From NCBI RefSeq assembly GCF_027943255.1, contig NC_072893.1, positions 116,621,784 to 116,685,783 of the forward strand: DNA of 64,000 nt, given 5' to 3'. Of this stretch, positions 18,378 to 30,346 are shown one piece after another. The DNA is from Anastrepha obliqua (Eukaryota > Arthropoda > Insecta > Diptera > Tephritidae). Made by a program: the position numbers and the translations under genes. Below the pieces are notes generated by a model. That model had not been told where the DNA came from. It saw only the letters and a list, made by a program, of their open reading frames with translations, and made no database searches. How positions within the stretch are numbered: position 1 is the stretch's first letter; each line of letters begins with the position of its first letter.

Positions 18378-18650
18378 GTAAGTAAAACAATTTAAGTTTA
18401 CTTTGAAAAATTGTATTTCCCTTGCGAGAGCAAGGGCAGCCGATTAAATCCGGTGAATTAATACATCGAATTATTTATTTAGAAAACTGTGCCTAAATAC
18501 CTAAATTCTTACTCTTAATAAAAGTCGTCGTATAAATACGATACAACGGACAATATTGTATTGTGGTCAATGTATCGCGCAAACCTGCAGATGCGTCGTC
18601 AGCAATATTGGTGGGAATATCGACCGGATACACGTTGGCTGGTGTTGACT
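18378..18650 (-). repeat. 5' LTR of the errantivirus-type element
   Basis: 273 bp bounded by the primer site at 18377 and ending (plus strand) in acgttggctggtgttgact. The outer blocks match the other LTR, but the middle (about 18493-18575) is unrelated to the corresponding part of the 3' LTR, so the two LTRs are not simple twins. Confidence 0.75.
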
Positions 18651-18739
18651 TGTACACAGATTTAAGACAAGTTGGTTGGGTAGTGCTAAGTTGGGCGTGC
18701 TAGAATACGAGTAGGTAAACTGCTACAACAACAACAGTG

Positions 18740-19036
18740 AGTCGGTTCAACGTTATCAGAACGATCCAGATTTATGTCCGGCCAAGGACTGTCCCTCCAG
18801 CAGCATTTTCCGTGCATGTATGGGGAATGTTTATGCAGCTACAACAATAACAACGAGATTATAAAATGATTACAACACACCCAACACTCGCCCTTTGAAC
18901 CCACCCCACCCCGTAGAAAAAGCATATCTTATCATATCCGACCTGGCAGGACTTGGTAAACTGTTACCGTAGCGACGACCCGGAATTAAATCCCTCCAGC
19001 AGCATTCTTTGATGCTGTTTGATAACAACAACAACA
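18740..19036 (-). repeat. Two hairpin-type dispersed repeats in reverse orientation
   Basis: 18748-18855 contains cggccaaggactgtccctcc, agcagcattttccgtgcatg, tatggggaatgtttatgcag and ctacaacaataacaac. 18940-19036 is a more damaged unit with ctccagcagcattctttgat and a terminal aacaacaacaac. Same family as the cluster in su(s) intron 5. Confidence 0.7.
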
Positions 19037-19673
19037 CAAATTACGAGATAATTCAAATTGAAGTGAAGCTTTAAAAATATTTTTGCCCGCACGTACATAT
19101 GTAATTTTAGAGTTGTGCGAAATAACGACGAGGAAATGTGAAATTAGTCAATTTTTGTAAAAGAAAAATAAAAAGTAATGTTAGATTTGTGTGAACATGC
19201 AATAGTATTGAAAAAAAATAATAATTAAGGGTTGTCTGCAAACACATTTAAAAGGTAGTAGCAGATGAGCGGCTACAATATTTGGTATTTTTTTCTATTT
19301 ATATTTTCTAAAATGACAAATTACTCTAAACTATCAATCTTCGAGTTTAGAAATTTGAAGTTAAAAGACCATAAATAAAAAGTAAATACAAGACTCTTGT
19401 TCTTTTTGTTGTATTGCTTCTAACTGTTCAATGTGCCTGAGTTGTCTGTAAAAAAGTAATAAAAATTTTAAAATTCAATGCCAGTTAAATATGTATCCGT
19501 TTTCTAAAGTATAACAGAAAGGGTTAACATGACACCTCTTGGAGAAAAAAAATTGGTATAGTCAATACTCGAACACCGAAAAGCAGTTGTTTTTTAGACT
19601 ATGACTCGGAGGTTTGCTTTTTTCTGCCGTAGTGACAAACGCCATTTAACATTGGGCAAACCTATTTTTATTT

Positions 19674-19786
19674 CACAGAGAACGTTAACGATAACGTTAT
19701 ACATAGTATATATGTATACGTATATGTACATGTATACATGAACGTTCAAGTTGCAAAAATTGATGTATACATTAACGTTCTCTGTG
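19674..19786. mobile_element. Palindromic MITE, copy 1 (CACAGAGAACGTTAACG ends)
   Basis: 113 bp bounded by cacagagaacgttaacg on the left and ttaacgttctctgtg on the right. The middle is nearly self-complementary (tatacat/atgtata, aacgttcaag), so a single strand would fold almost completely. Two more copies lie at 21772-21922 and 22004-22070. No coding capacity; the superfamily was not assigned. Confidence 0.65.
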
Positions 19787-20168
19787 CGTTGTCAACTAGT
19801 AAAATATTTCACCACCTTTCGTAAATATACAAATGTGCATACATGCATACATGCATGGATAAGTGCATCTAAAGCTGAGTACTGACTAAAAGTTTTCAAA
19901 TCTCTCAAAGCAGTCGAATGACTAGCATAAATGAAAGCGCTTTGTTATAGGTATTGACAGTACAGTAATATATGAAAAAGTAAGTACATAGCGACGTACA
20001 TATGTACATTAGACCGGCTCGGTGTTCATACTATAGAAAAAAACTATAATCAAGTTATTGTTATAATTCCAAAGACAGAAAAGCATTGCTTACTAAAACG
20101 TTTAATTTTATGAAGAGTACATTTTCTATATTATTATTATTATTACTTGAGCTTAGTTCATTAAGTAA

Positions 20169-20373
20169 AGGGTTTTCCAATAACAGGTGTTATCTATCGC
20201 TATCGAGAGATGATTTATGCCGGAATTGGGTGGTATTGATCCGGACAACGTTTATTTTCAACAAGGCGGCAGGCACTACTTGCCACACAAGCAACGAAAC
20301 CATTTATCTTTTACAGGAAAAGTTCCGGACCGTGTTTTTCTTTAAATATCAAAATAACACCTCTAAAATTATA
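20169..20373 (+). mobile_element. mariner/rosa-like transposase remnant
   Basis: About 200 bp encode, in two frames, IDPDNVYFQQGG and TTCHTSNETIYLLQEKF, which matches the catalytic neighbourhood of mariner-type transposases (the usual form is WFQQDGATCHTA...). The catalytic Asp context is damaged and nothing else of the transposase is present. The ends carry ggttttccaataacaggtgt and, inverted, a related aggtgttattttg motif, so this is a short internal-deletion derivative. Confidence 0.6.
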
Positions 20374-21364
20374 TGTATACATATGTAAATACATCATTGA
20401 AATCGAGTAATAAATTAAAAAGAATTATGAAGAAACTCAATTTTCGCTCCTTTTAACAGTCGCCAAGGACGCAAATTTTTATATTCGTAAAATATCCTCA
20501 AAATAAGCTTTCAAACTAGAGCTAATAGTGTCACACTTATTTGCGCGACCCAGTCAAGTGTGCAAGTGCATTATAGATAAATATAAATACGCGTCATTGA
20601 ACAAAGTTTTTTGACTTCTCTATTAATTATCAAAGTTCAACAGTTAACAAAAGCTATTCACAATTTTGATCAGCTGTTTTCTGGAAATAGGAAATTGAAA
20701 GAGTGTGCTTTGAAAAAACCTTGTTATGGTAAATCTTCTATACAGTGATACGAGTATGCCATTGTTTTAAGAACAGTCCCGTCAATACCACTAAAACACC
20801 TTAATAAGATTTTGCTATAGCAAACAAATTATTTTTTTTTTTTAATCTCCACTGAGCAAATGTCGGGGAAAATGTTTTACCTTGAAAAATCTCTAAGAAT
20901 TTTGTACTCGTTACAGAGTTATTTACCGAGTTAAATCGAATAACTCAACTCAAATTACAATACGAAGGTCGTCAAATCTATATGCCAATGTGTAAAATGC
21001 GTTATTACTATCATTATTGATGAAAGTTGTTGAACTTTTTTGCTGTCTCGTAACTAGCAACTACTAATCTCATTTCCAACATGACCCTGATTATCGTTCA
21101 ATACTATAAAGTATAATTTAGAAACTAAAATACACATTTTATCAAGAGAAAAGAGAAAATTTACAGGAAACAGCACCAATGTTTTCGACTCTGTTGGCGT
21201 ATAATCAAATCAAAACAAAATTATGCCACTCGAGATCAGGGTTCATATGACCGTCTATTTAAACTGACCATAGCTGTAGAGCGAGAGTCAAGCAAAATGA
21301 GTTTTACATAATAGTGGCTAGAGATCAGCTGACGATTTGTGTAAAAGTATCCCTTAAGCTAAAT

Positions 21365-21526
21365 ACACACCAGGCAACCGTTGCAGCAACTCGGCCATGT
21401 TGAAGCAACCGTTGCCTCGTGTGTAGCTGTGTTGCCAAATGATTTTCGTGTTGCTGCAACCGTTGCCTGAAATATCAAATAAATTTGAATTTTGGGATAG
21501 GTTGCTGCAACTGTTGCTTCGTGTGT
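21365..21526. repeat. Inverted-repeat element built of GTTGCTGCAAC modules
   Basis: The left arm 21365-21390 (acacaccaggcaaccgttgc...) and the reverse complement of 21501-21526 match over 26 bp with three differences. Two more copies of the module caaccgttgcct lie inside (about 21407 and 21457). It could be the terminal and subterminal region of a DNA transposon, possibly the one encoding the adjacent MADF-like fragment. Confidence 0.6.
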
Positions 21527-21617
21527 ATGATTGTTTACTGCTTTTACTCGTTCAGTTCGTTGAACACAAGCAAAGAAGAAGATTCTTGCGGAGTAAAATA
21601 AAGTGAAAAAGGAAAAA

Positions 21618-21771
21618 ATGGCAATTGATAATGAAAATTATGTTAATTTTATTAACGAATATAAAAATTTGAGATAGCTGTAGGATATATGTAAGTAGTG
21701 AAAAATATAAAAATAAAAATTTTAGAAAAAAAGCATACGAACAATTAAAAAATGATGTGCAATTTTATACT
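21618..21771 (+). pseudogene. MADF-like domain remnant
   Basis: From ATG 21618 the frame reads MAIDNENYVNFINEYKNLR, then TAG and another TAG, then after a 34-bp gtaagt...ttttag gap KKAYEQLKND. This is the opening of a MADF (Myb/SANT-like) DNA-binding domain (EYxxLxxLW...AYxxL). Such domains occur in PIF/Harbinger transposon proteins and in host factors such as Adf-1. Two stops, loss of the Trp region and truncation by the MITE at 21772 show it is dead. Confidence 0.5.
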
Positions 21772-22070
21772 GCAGAGAAAACTTTGACGATAACGTTATA
21801 CATGTATATAGCACTTTTTATTAATGTATACATATACACGTTGTATACATCATTTTTTGTAACTTGAACGTTAATGTGTTCATGTATGTACATGTATAAC
21901 AATATCGTCAACGTTCTCTGTGAAATATAAAAAGTGATTCCAGTTGCACCAAAAATGATCAACTGCACCAAAAATCATCAAATGGAATCTCTTTTTTATA
22001 TTTCACAGAGAACGTTAACGTTAATGTATCATATACAAAAAATGATGTAAACATTAACACGTTCCCGCCG
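21772..22070. mobile_element. Palindromic MITEs, copies 2 and 3, in a larger inverted arrangement
   Basis: Copy 2 (21772-21922) starts gcagagaaaactttgacgat and ends aacgttctctgtg. Copy 3 (22004-about 22070) starts cacagagaacgttaacg and is eroded. The DNA between them is itself inverted: aaatataaaaagtgattcca right of copy 2 mirrors tggaatctcttttttatatt left of copy 3. The cluster interrupts the MADF-like remnant. Confidence 0.6.
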
Positions 22071-25056
22071 GCGACCGAATTTGTTGTTCTCGGCATTTGG
22101 CGGTTCTGTAACTCAAAATTGTTTCATCGGACGGCGTCGTAATTGCATATCGCTCAGTGAGAGCTGCCGACTATACTTGCGTTAGATGTAAAATATTTCT
22201 CTCCTTTTTGCTCAGTAAACCGTTACCAGCATTCTCAGAAAACCGCCCGATGAGACAATTCCGTATGTACCACCAGTGGTACAAGCCATCCAATAGGACA
22301 GGCATGGGCAGGGCATATGTAGGTATATATTACAATATATAAATAAATTTATTAAATTGAACTAAAAAATACAAAAAATAAAATTAAATTAAATTGAATT
22401 AAATAAAAATAAAGCGAAATACAATACATAAAATAAACGTAAAATAAATTAATAAAATAAAAAAAGAACAAAATTAAAAAAATTGGTTTCAATAGGAACT
22501 AAACAAAAATTAAAATAAATAGAATAAATGTAATATAAAATAAAAAATATAAAATAAAGAAATTTAATAAAATAATAAAAATAAAGGAAAATAGAACCAA
22601 ATAAAAGGAAACTAAAGTATAAAAAAAAAACATAATTTAGTTGAACTGAATAAAAATTAATCATAATACAATAAAATTAAATAAAAGTAAAATAAAAAAA
22701 AATTATTAAATGAAATTAAAGTAGCATACAATGAAATAAAATTTAATTAAACTAAAAATCTTAAATCAAAATAAAATATAACAAGCATGTGTATATATAT
22801 GCATATACATATATTAGAATAAAAGCTGAATTTGGAAAAGACTTTAGTAAAAAAACTAAAAATAAAAAGACAATGCATAATGCGCAATTTTCCTTCATTA
22901 AATTGCGCGTCATTAAAGGATTAAAAGTTTTCCAGTTTTGCGCTTTAGTACTTTTTTAGATAGTTTACGTTTTGAGAGCGAATGCTGACAAATTCTCAGA
23001 AATTTAGTTACTGGCTAATTCTTGCTAGAAAAGAACGTACACAGCCATAATCGTGTATTGTTTCATGTTTTATATCGTTTTCGATAATCGCACAGCCAAT
23101 TTTTTGCAATGCTTTCGAGGTTTATATTTGGTGTTTATTTAAAAAAAAAAAAAAGTTCTTACTCTAAACAAATCACAGGGCAAATAATCTGGCGTCAAGG
23201 TATATACAAATTATGATGGCACAAGGCGAATTCATATAAGGTCGTGTTACTAGAACAACATATTTGCTTTTTTCCTTTTGTTTTGATAGTTTCAATGTCA
23301 GTGATTTTTTTTCCTTGCATTCTGATTGAAATTCGTGGCACACGTGCAAAGAGTAACCAGCTGCTTAGACATTCAAACTACCAAATTACAAAAGTAAAGT
23401 ACATGTAAATTTTATATTCGCACTATAGCTAACACCTTACAGGAATTCGCTTTACAATGGCAAATATGTATGTATATTAGGGTGCCTCAGCAAAAACAAA
23501 AAAAAAACAACTTAGGAAACAAAAAAGGAAAATATTAAAAGAAATAATAAAATATTGAAAATACTTTCAAAATCGAGTTTTTATAAATAAAATTAGTTCT
23601 GAATGTTTTCCAAAAAATCACCTCAAATAATGAAGGAGTTTAAGCTTAAGCATGAAAATGTTTAAAAAATTTATTAACAGAATCAAAATAATGAGATTTT
23701 TGCAGCTTCTTTCAAATCGGAACAGGTAACGCAAATCTTAATACTTTTCCAAAATATTTTGGCGGAGTTATTACGATATAATAAATTTTGTAATTTCGGT
23801 GCGAAAACGTAACAGATTTTTTTTTTTGTGTTTAGAAAGTGTACAGATGTGCAGACATACACATGTATGTATGTATTTATATACATTTTGTTACTGTATT
23901 ACTATGGTAATTTCCGTATGCGATGACGCCAGATTATTTGCACTTAATTGTAAGATTTCTTAACATAAATCAGTTAATGACTCTGAAAAATTTAATACGA
24001 TTTAAAAATTATTTTTAGGGTCAAATATTTTTTTAAATTTTTTTTCGGCTCTATGTATGGTTTTGTTTTGGTGCAAGTTTCCAGTATCTATGGGTAGCTG
24101 TGCAAGAGTTGTGAGCATTTTCACCACAGCACGTATTTTCACCATTTACGTTTTTCTTACAAGAACAACGCACACTATTCAGTGTAGCGTCTCTTGACTT
24201 GTAAATGATCAACAGTATCAATTTAAATAAAAAAAACTGCACACCCTATAGATATGTATGTATGTACATATAAGTGTATTAATAAACTTTACACATGCAT
24301 ATGCATCTGAAATTTCATTTTCTTTTGAATAGTGTAGTTTTTTTAAGGGTGGTTCATATAAAATTTAACTCGACATGTCTTCTTTTGAATAAAATTCGTT
24401 CTAATGACCGCAATGTTCATATGAAAAGAATATATATTATATATGTATGTATGTATGTATGCATATGACATACATATGTAGTATGTACGCGTGTACCTTG
24501 TATTTGATTTAGCGGAATGCAGTTTTTATTGTACTACTATGCGCAAATTTTTTGGGAAACAACTCATTACTTCTTTTTTAGATATTTGTTTGTGGAAAAA
24601 CTAAGCCACCACATGCATATCGCGAACATACAACACAAGCAGAGAGAAGTACATGATTCATTTTGTAGACAACGGACTATAGTTGTTTTTATAAAAGTTT
24701 TGTTTGTAATGGATATTAAAAACAGGTTTACGAAACAGCTATAATTTGAGCACAAACATACACATTTGCAACAAATCAGCTACAATATTTGACAAATAGT
24801 AAAATATTATTTATAAAAATATCCATAAGCCATGGAAAGGCAAACACAAAAACAATATGCAAACCTTGACTGGGTGCATACATACATACATATTTATGTA
24901 CCTCTAAATCATAAATTAAATTCTCAACAATCAGCTTAGCATTTTTTAAGTCGTAAGCACAACAAAATGAACGTAGCAATACATTTTTGTATCACCAATA
25001 AAACAAAAATTCTCTCACTTGTGGCACTAAACAGTGGTTCCGGTAGCAATGCGCGA
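22071..25056. other. AT-rich intergenic DNA
   Basis: 22340-22790 is almost purely A/T with aaataaaatt-type quasi-repeats. The remainder has (TATG)n/(CATA)n stretches near 23470, 23870, 24250, 24440-24480 and 24885. The longest open frames lack protein-like composition and are not called. Confidence 0.5.
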
Positions 25057-25060
25057 ATGA

Positions 25061-25291
25061 GGGAAAAGGAAATGCCATACATACATAGTCATCATCATTG
25101 CGGGCAGCGTACGTAATCATTTGCTAAGCAAAGACGCAAACCACAGTGTAAGGGAATAGAAAATTTAACTTTTTTGCATGCAGTTGATTGGACTTGGTGA
25201 CAAATCGATGAGCAGTGCCACCGACAAGATAGGTCCACACAACTTGAACGACTCGAATTCATCAGCGACGAAGGACATTGTGCCTTCGTGA
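25061..25291 (+). CDS. Weak candidate: last two exons of an unknown protein
   Basis: A GC-richer island in AT-rich DNA. The frame from about 25061 ends at AGT|GTAAGG (25147/25148), giving SVRNHLLSKDANHS. A good acceptor (ttttttgcatgcag, ending 25183) leads in the same phase to LIGLGDKSMSSATDKIGPHN, then LNDSNSSATKDIVPS and a stop at 25289-25291. No initiator ATG is in frame, so an upstream exon would be needed. The minus strand of the same stretch is also open (37 residues, 25278-25165). I do not recognise either product; coincidence is quite possible. Confidence 0.22.
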
Positions 25292-28200
25292 CTTCAGTTT
25301 TGATATATGTATGCTGTTGCAAAACCATACAAACATGTTTGTGCACGCATATTTTAAGAGTATTTACAACTGTTTCTTTGTTACAATTGCGGGAATAGTA
25401 TGGTGTGTATATATGTATGAAGAGTTTCTGTACGAATGCACACAACATATACATATATATGTACGTACATTCGTAATTATTAATCGGTGCTGATTAATTA
25501 ACAAAACACTTTAGATCCACAAGAATGCTACGGCAAAAAAATTAAAATATGTAAATCATAAAGAATATACATACATTACCTTTAAAAACGTAAAAAGGGG
25601 CTAAACTAAATTTAAAAGTTTCATTCAAATAACAAAACATCAATTTTCCGTTCATCACTAGCGCACACATACTATGTATAGCAAGCTGAAAAATAAAATT
25701 ACTACTGTGGCTTAGATTTGAAGAGAAGTTGTTGATGCACAGCCATGGATACTCAAACAATATACAAAACAATCAATCATAAGCGGCCAGGTAGACGGAA
25801 ACAGACGAATAATTCAGGTATAAAATATATGTACATATATGCACCACATCTGTATGTACATATATGCAAGCGAATGCTCTCATAAAGCAGCGAGTAAGCA
25901 AGCCACAGCAAACGAGTGTATTACATTCAGTGCAACAAATACACATATGTATGTATATGCATATATATATATATATGGACGTGTGCATATTGGAGTAGCA
26001 TTTGTCTAGGAATTTTGCCATGAACTAAATTTTAAAGAGCATATTTCTGTGAATTTTTAGAGAAAACAAAATAATGTAAATCACTCGATTGCTATAATTA
26101 AAGCGGTTTTTAGATTTTTAAAAGGTTATGCACCCTTCTCAACAAGGACTAAATACAGATACTATGCAGATAATAAATATCTCGTTCCAAAACAAAACAA
26201 AAAAACAATTACTGAGATCAGTAGATGGTTTGTTAGCTGACCCCAATTCTGTATGTATGTATGTATGTATTTATTTGGACATTTATGCAACTATTGACTT
26301 TTAACAAACCAACTTATTTGTTTGACTCGAATAATTTTTGCTTTCATGTCAATAAATCCAAATCTATTAAATAAAATTTTAACACTTTAAATCAAATTCT
26401 ATTCAGGTTAATTTTTATACTACAGTTAATAGTTTAAATACTGCATTTAAACCCCAATAACTTAATGTTTTTACTGGTGGTGGAAACTGCTAAGTCGACT
26501 TACATATGTACATACGTTATTTTGTCAAAAGTCCATAGATATTTATATGTACTTAACTGTGAGATATGTGCGCATGTATTTATACATTTGTGTCCCTTAA
26601 AATTCAGCACTTGATCCGGATAGTTACAAACGCAAAAAAAAAAAAAACTTAACAATTACTTTTCTCTAGTTCTTAATTAAATTCGCTCTATTCCTTGATG
26701 AGCGGCAAATTTTTACAAATTTGTACTAGTCACAGCCATACCAGTGTTGCCTCTTTGCTAGTTTACGTTTTTTTTTTCTCTTTAAGCTCTATTTAATTTT
26801 TTTTATTATTATACACCTCGTTGAACTTTCGATGTTTACAAAAGGTAAGAAAAAAATGTATTTATAAAAATTAAACATCTTTCACAATTTTTAAATTTAG
26901 CAAGCAAAACAAAAAAAACAAATAAATGAGATTTGGTGGTTTGAATGTCAAAGTGATCTGATTTTTTGTTGCATTTATCACAATTTTCAACAAAATGCAA
27001 AATACAACCAAATACATGGAAATTTTGTTGCTTTATGACTTCACCTTTTATATATTCGGTTTGTACAAATGTATATGAACATTTACAAATGATTGCTATG
27101 AACAATTAAATTTCTGGCTACAAGACTTGAACCACAAAATATCGTTTCCAAAATTTGTTTGTGGCCAAAATTTAGAACCTTATTAGCAACACTGTTATAA
27201 ATTGAAGCTTTGATTTCTCTCCCTCTCTTCTCTCTCATCTAATATACTCAATTGACTTCGTTGTCAATGGCAGCAAATCGACTGTAAACAACAGAGTGCA
27301 AAAAATAAAATAAAATTAAATTAAGAAAAAAAAACAGCAACAACAATAAAGACTATTAGAGCAGAGCAGAGCAGCGTAAACGTCCCTTATGAAGGGGAAA
27401 TGATAACTACAGCAGCTCAACAGCAATAGTTACTACGCGATAGAAAACGTAAGCAAATTTTCTACACGCTTTGTTATACCATACTACGCTTTATCAATAT
27501 GTTGAAATGTTTCAAGTTTATCTATTATCTTATTACTCACGAATAACTATTGGAAAGAGTATGGAAGAATTGCACCAATACCAATTACTTCGAAATAAAT
27601 ATAAGGTTTCTTTTTGCTTACCTACATATGTATGTACATACCTATGCACATTGTGCATACTATATTTAGTGATACGATTCTTTCTGTGGGCGTCATGTCC
27701 ACAGTTGTGACGAGCTTTTGTAAAGAATTGTAATCAGGAAAACAAACGATTAGCATTAATTAAGTTCATTAAATTGTACAATTCATAAGCAACACTGAAA
27801 TGGGAATCATTGTTTATACTTAAAACGCGTAACAGTTAAGGCCTTATTTGAGGCGAATCACATTTCAATCCATATCACGCTTAACCTTTAAATTTTCGAA
27901 ATTACAACAAAAAATTATTTAAAATTTTATTTAAGTAATTTTGAAATTATTTTAAAAAATGATTTAGACTTTTTCTTTTTTTTTTTTTTTGCGGACTCTC
28001 AAAAATATAAGATAAATCAAAAAGCGGGAATAAATATTAGTTCAAATAATTAATTCATGAATAAATAAAATTTTCATAAAGGGCAGTGCCGTCACATGCT
28101 AGTAAATGTACCTAAATTCGTATGCGAAGGTCTAATTTTGGCAAATGCAAGTTTAAAAACCAGCACTCCAGTTAACTAACTTTAAATAATCAATCTATAA

Positions 28201-30346
28201 CTCAAAAGTATTTTAACTATGATAAATCAAGTTGTATAATTAGAGATGTGATCTTTAAACTCAGTTTAGCTCAAGAACATAAATAAATTTGCACTGACCT
28301 TGGGGAAAAAACTATTACAAGTCGGAGATGTGGACACAGCAAAAGGTTGTGTTCATGATTAATTTATGACCTACTAAATTGCATAAAAGTGTATGATCAC
28401 TTCGAATTCTGTGAGAAGCGTAAAGGTAAATAACAGTTTTGCTTCTTGTTAAACAAAATATAAAGTTATCTTGTACGAAGCTATCCGCTTGGTACTAACA
28501 TTTTTGATTTTTAATTTCGTTAATCTCTACACAGTTAATTTACACCATCTTAGAAAAAAATTTATGAGAGGTAGAAACCAGGTTTCACTGTAATTTTAAA
28601 AATGAAATTAATCGATAGCCCGACCCCACATACCACAGTACAGGCGAGCGAGCAAGCAGAAATCAAAGTTGCATCTTAAGTAAGGCAAAATTTATGCGAA
28701 AAATGTAGCACAAAAAATTCACAAATTATATTAACATCTGCATTCATACATATTTACTGTAAATAAAAGAGTAGTGGAAAAGTGTTATTGAGTAGGCCAA
28801 CATTTGCTCTCTCGTACATACATATGCATGTAGTTGAGCGATGAGTGGAATATCCCGAAATGCCAACCACCTTTTTTTACTCTCAACGCTCTTATTTTTG
28901 TTACATGTTTTGCCTACGCTGTACATATGCGGGTATGTATGTATGACAATGTTAGCAGATACAACGTATTTTAATTACCAACACGTTAATTTTCTTTAAA
29001 TATGTGTACATGTAAATTGAATGCACTTTATGAACGAAAAAATAAATAAATACACATGATATAAGGTGTAACATATGTATGTAGATCTTTCCGATTTTAA
29101 AGTGACTAGGCAACACTGAAAATATGCTTCTCTCCGAAATAAAATAATTTTTGCACATTAACTCATATAAAACCGACTTATATCCCGTTAAGAGTTAAAA
29201 TTGCTCTTGCATACATACATAAACACCGCCTTTGTTTTATTTAAATGTGATTGGCGGTTGCGTAGGGAAAATATGTTCCAACACAAAAGTAATGTCGACC
29301 ATTCGCGTGCATGGTGAAATTTTAATTTCCTGGATTCATACATACATACCGAAGTATTTTTTGTCAATACGTTTCTCTTGGGGTATCAAATCAAATCTAG
29401 AAAACACTTATAAAAAAAAAAAAAACAAAAAGTGTGAGAGAACACGAGCGCACAATACAAAACTATTTGTGAATGTATTGTAAAATCCCATTCTCTCTCA
29501 CTATATCTTAAACATTTCTCTCTTTCTACCTTCTTTTGCAGTCATCAATTTAGGTGGAAAAAAACTATGCATGTACATATATACTTATTTATATATATAT
29601 ATATATATATATAATTCGGACTTCTTCAAGTAGGAGAAGCTAATTATCGGATACTTTATAAAGTTAATCAATTTCTTTTTTGCTTTTACTTTTTAGAATT
29701 GACGCTTTCCCAGTACGTTGTTTATTTTTGCAATTATATAATTAGGTAGTAGTATTTGTAGGTAGATATAGTGCCTTATATATTACTCAGATAAGACATT
29801 TTTTTGCTTTAACTTTGACATGACAAATGTGTAATGAACAATTCAACAATTTCAACTTGAATGAAACGAGAATATCCATTCAATTTTTCACCTCATGTCT
29901 GCCGAATACCGAACTGCAAGTAGTGCCGTTCATTCACGAATCGGGCAAAAATTGTGCCATACGTACACTGCTCGGAGATAACATTGCAGCGCGCACTACA
30001 TTTGTATGCATGTATGGATATTATTTTAAGACTTGAGAAACATGACGAAAATTCATTTGATATCTCGTTAAATATACGATACAAAATTTCAGCAATACTA
30101 AATATTAAAAACAAATATTTTTACACATTTTTCACACTTCATAGAGACGAAATTTTTACCGCTTTGGCATTCAAGTTTAAAATACAAGTAAATATCGTAT
30201 CAAATACATAGAAAGGCCCTTACTGAAAGAAAATTTTACCGGAACAGTGATAATGAATTAAATGTATGAGCTCCCATATATATTTAAGAAAGTGAAATTT
30301 AGTACTTAAATTATAAAACAAAAATCAGGTAAACTAGAGGTTTTGT
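25292..30346. other. AT-rich intergenic DNA with many tetranucleotide microsatellites
   Basis: Contains (CATA)/(GTAT) runs (for example 25940-25980 and 26250-26275) and a (TA)n run at about 29593-29613. A GC-richer stretch at about 27250-27450 (gcagagcagagcag, ending aaaac|gtaagc) might be a non-coding leader exon. A 69-residue frame at 29827-30036 is slightly GC-rich. Nothing here can be assigned. Confidence 0.5.

Larger units (their letters stand above)
14423..18650 (-). mobile_element. Decayed errantivirus-type (gypsy) LTR element
   Basis: Both LTRs, a lysine-tRNA-type primer site, gag, part of pol and an env remnant lie in order on the minus strand. The span is about 4.2 kb against about 7 kb for intact gypsy-class elements, because most of pol (RNase H and integrase) is missing between about 16.0 and 16.3 kb. 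Every reading frame carries frameshifts or stops, so this is a fossil insect endogenous retrovirus. Ceratitis yoyo is a plausible comparison family, but relatedness was not tested. Confidence 0.85.
19037..21360. other. AT-rich intergenic DNA between the LTR element and the MITE cluster
   Basis: Apart from the MITE at 19674-19786 and the transposase remnant at 20169-20373, described separately, nothing coding is recognisable. Microsatellite-like tacatgta/tatgtaca stretches occur near 19700-19740 and 20000. Confidence 0.5.
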
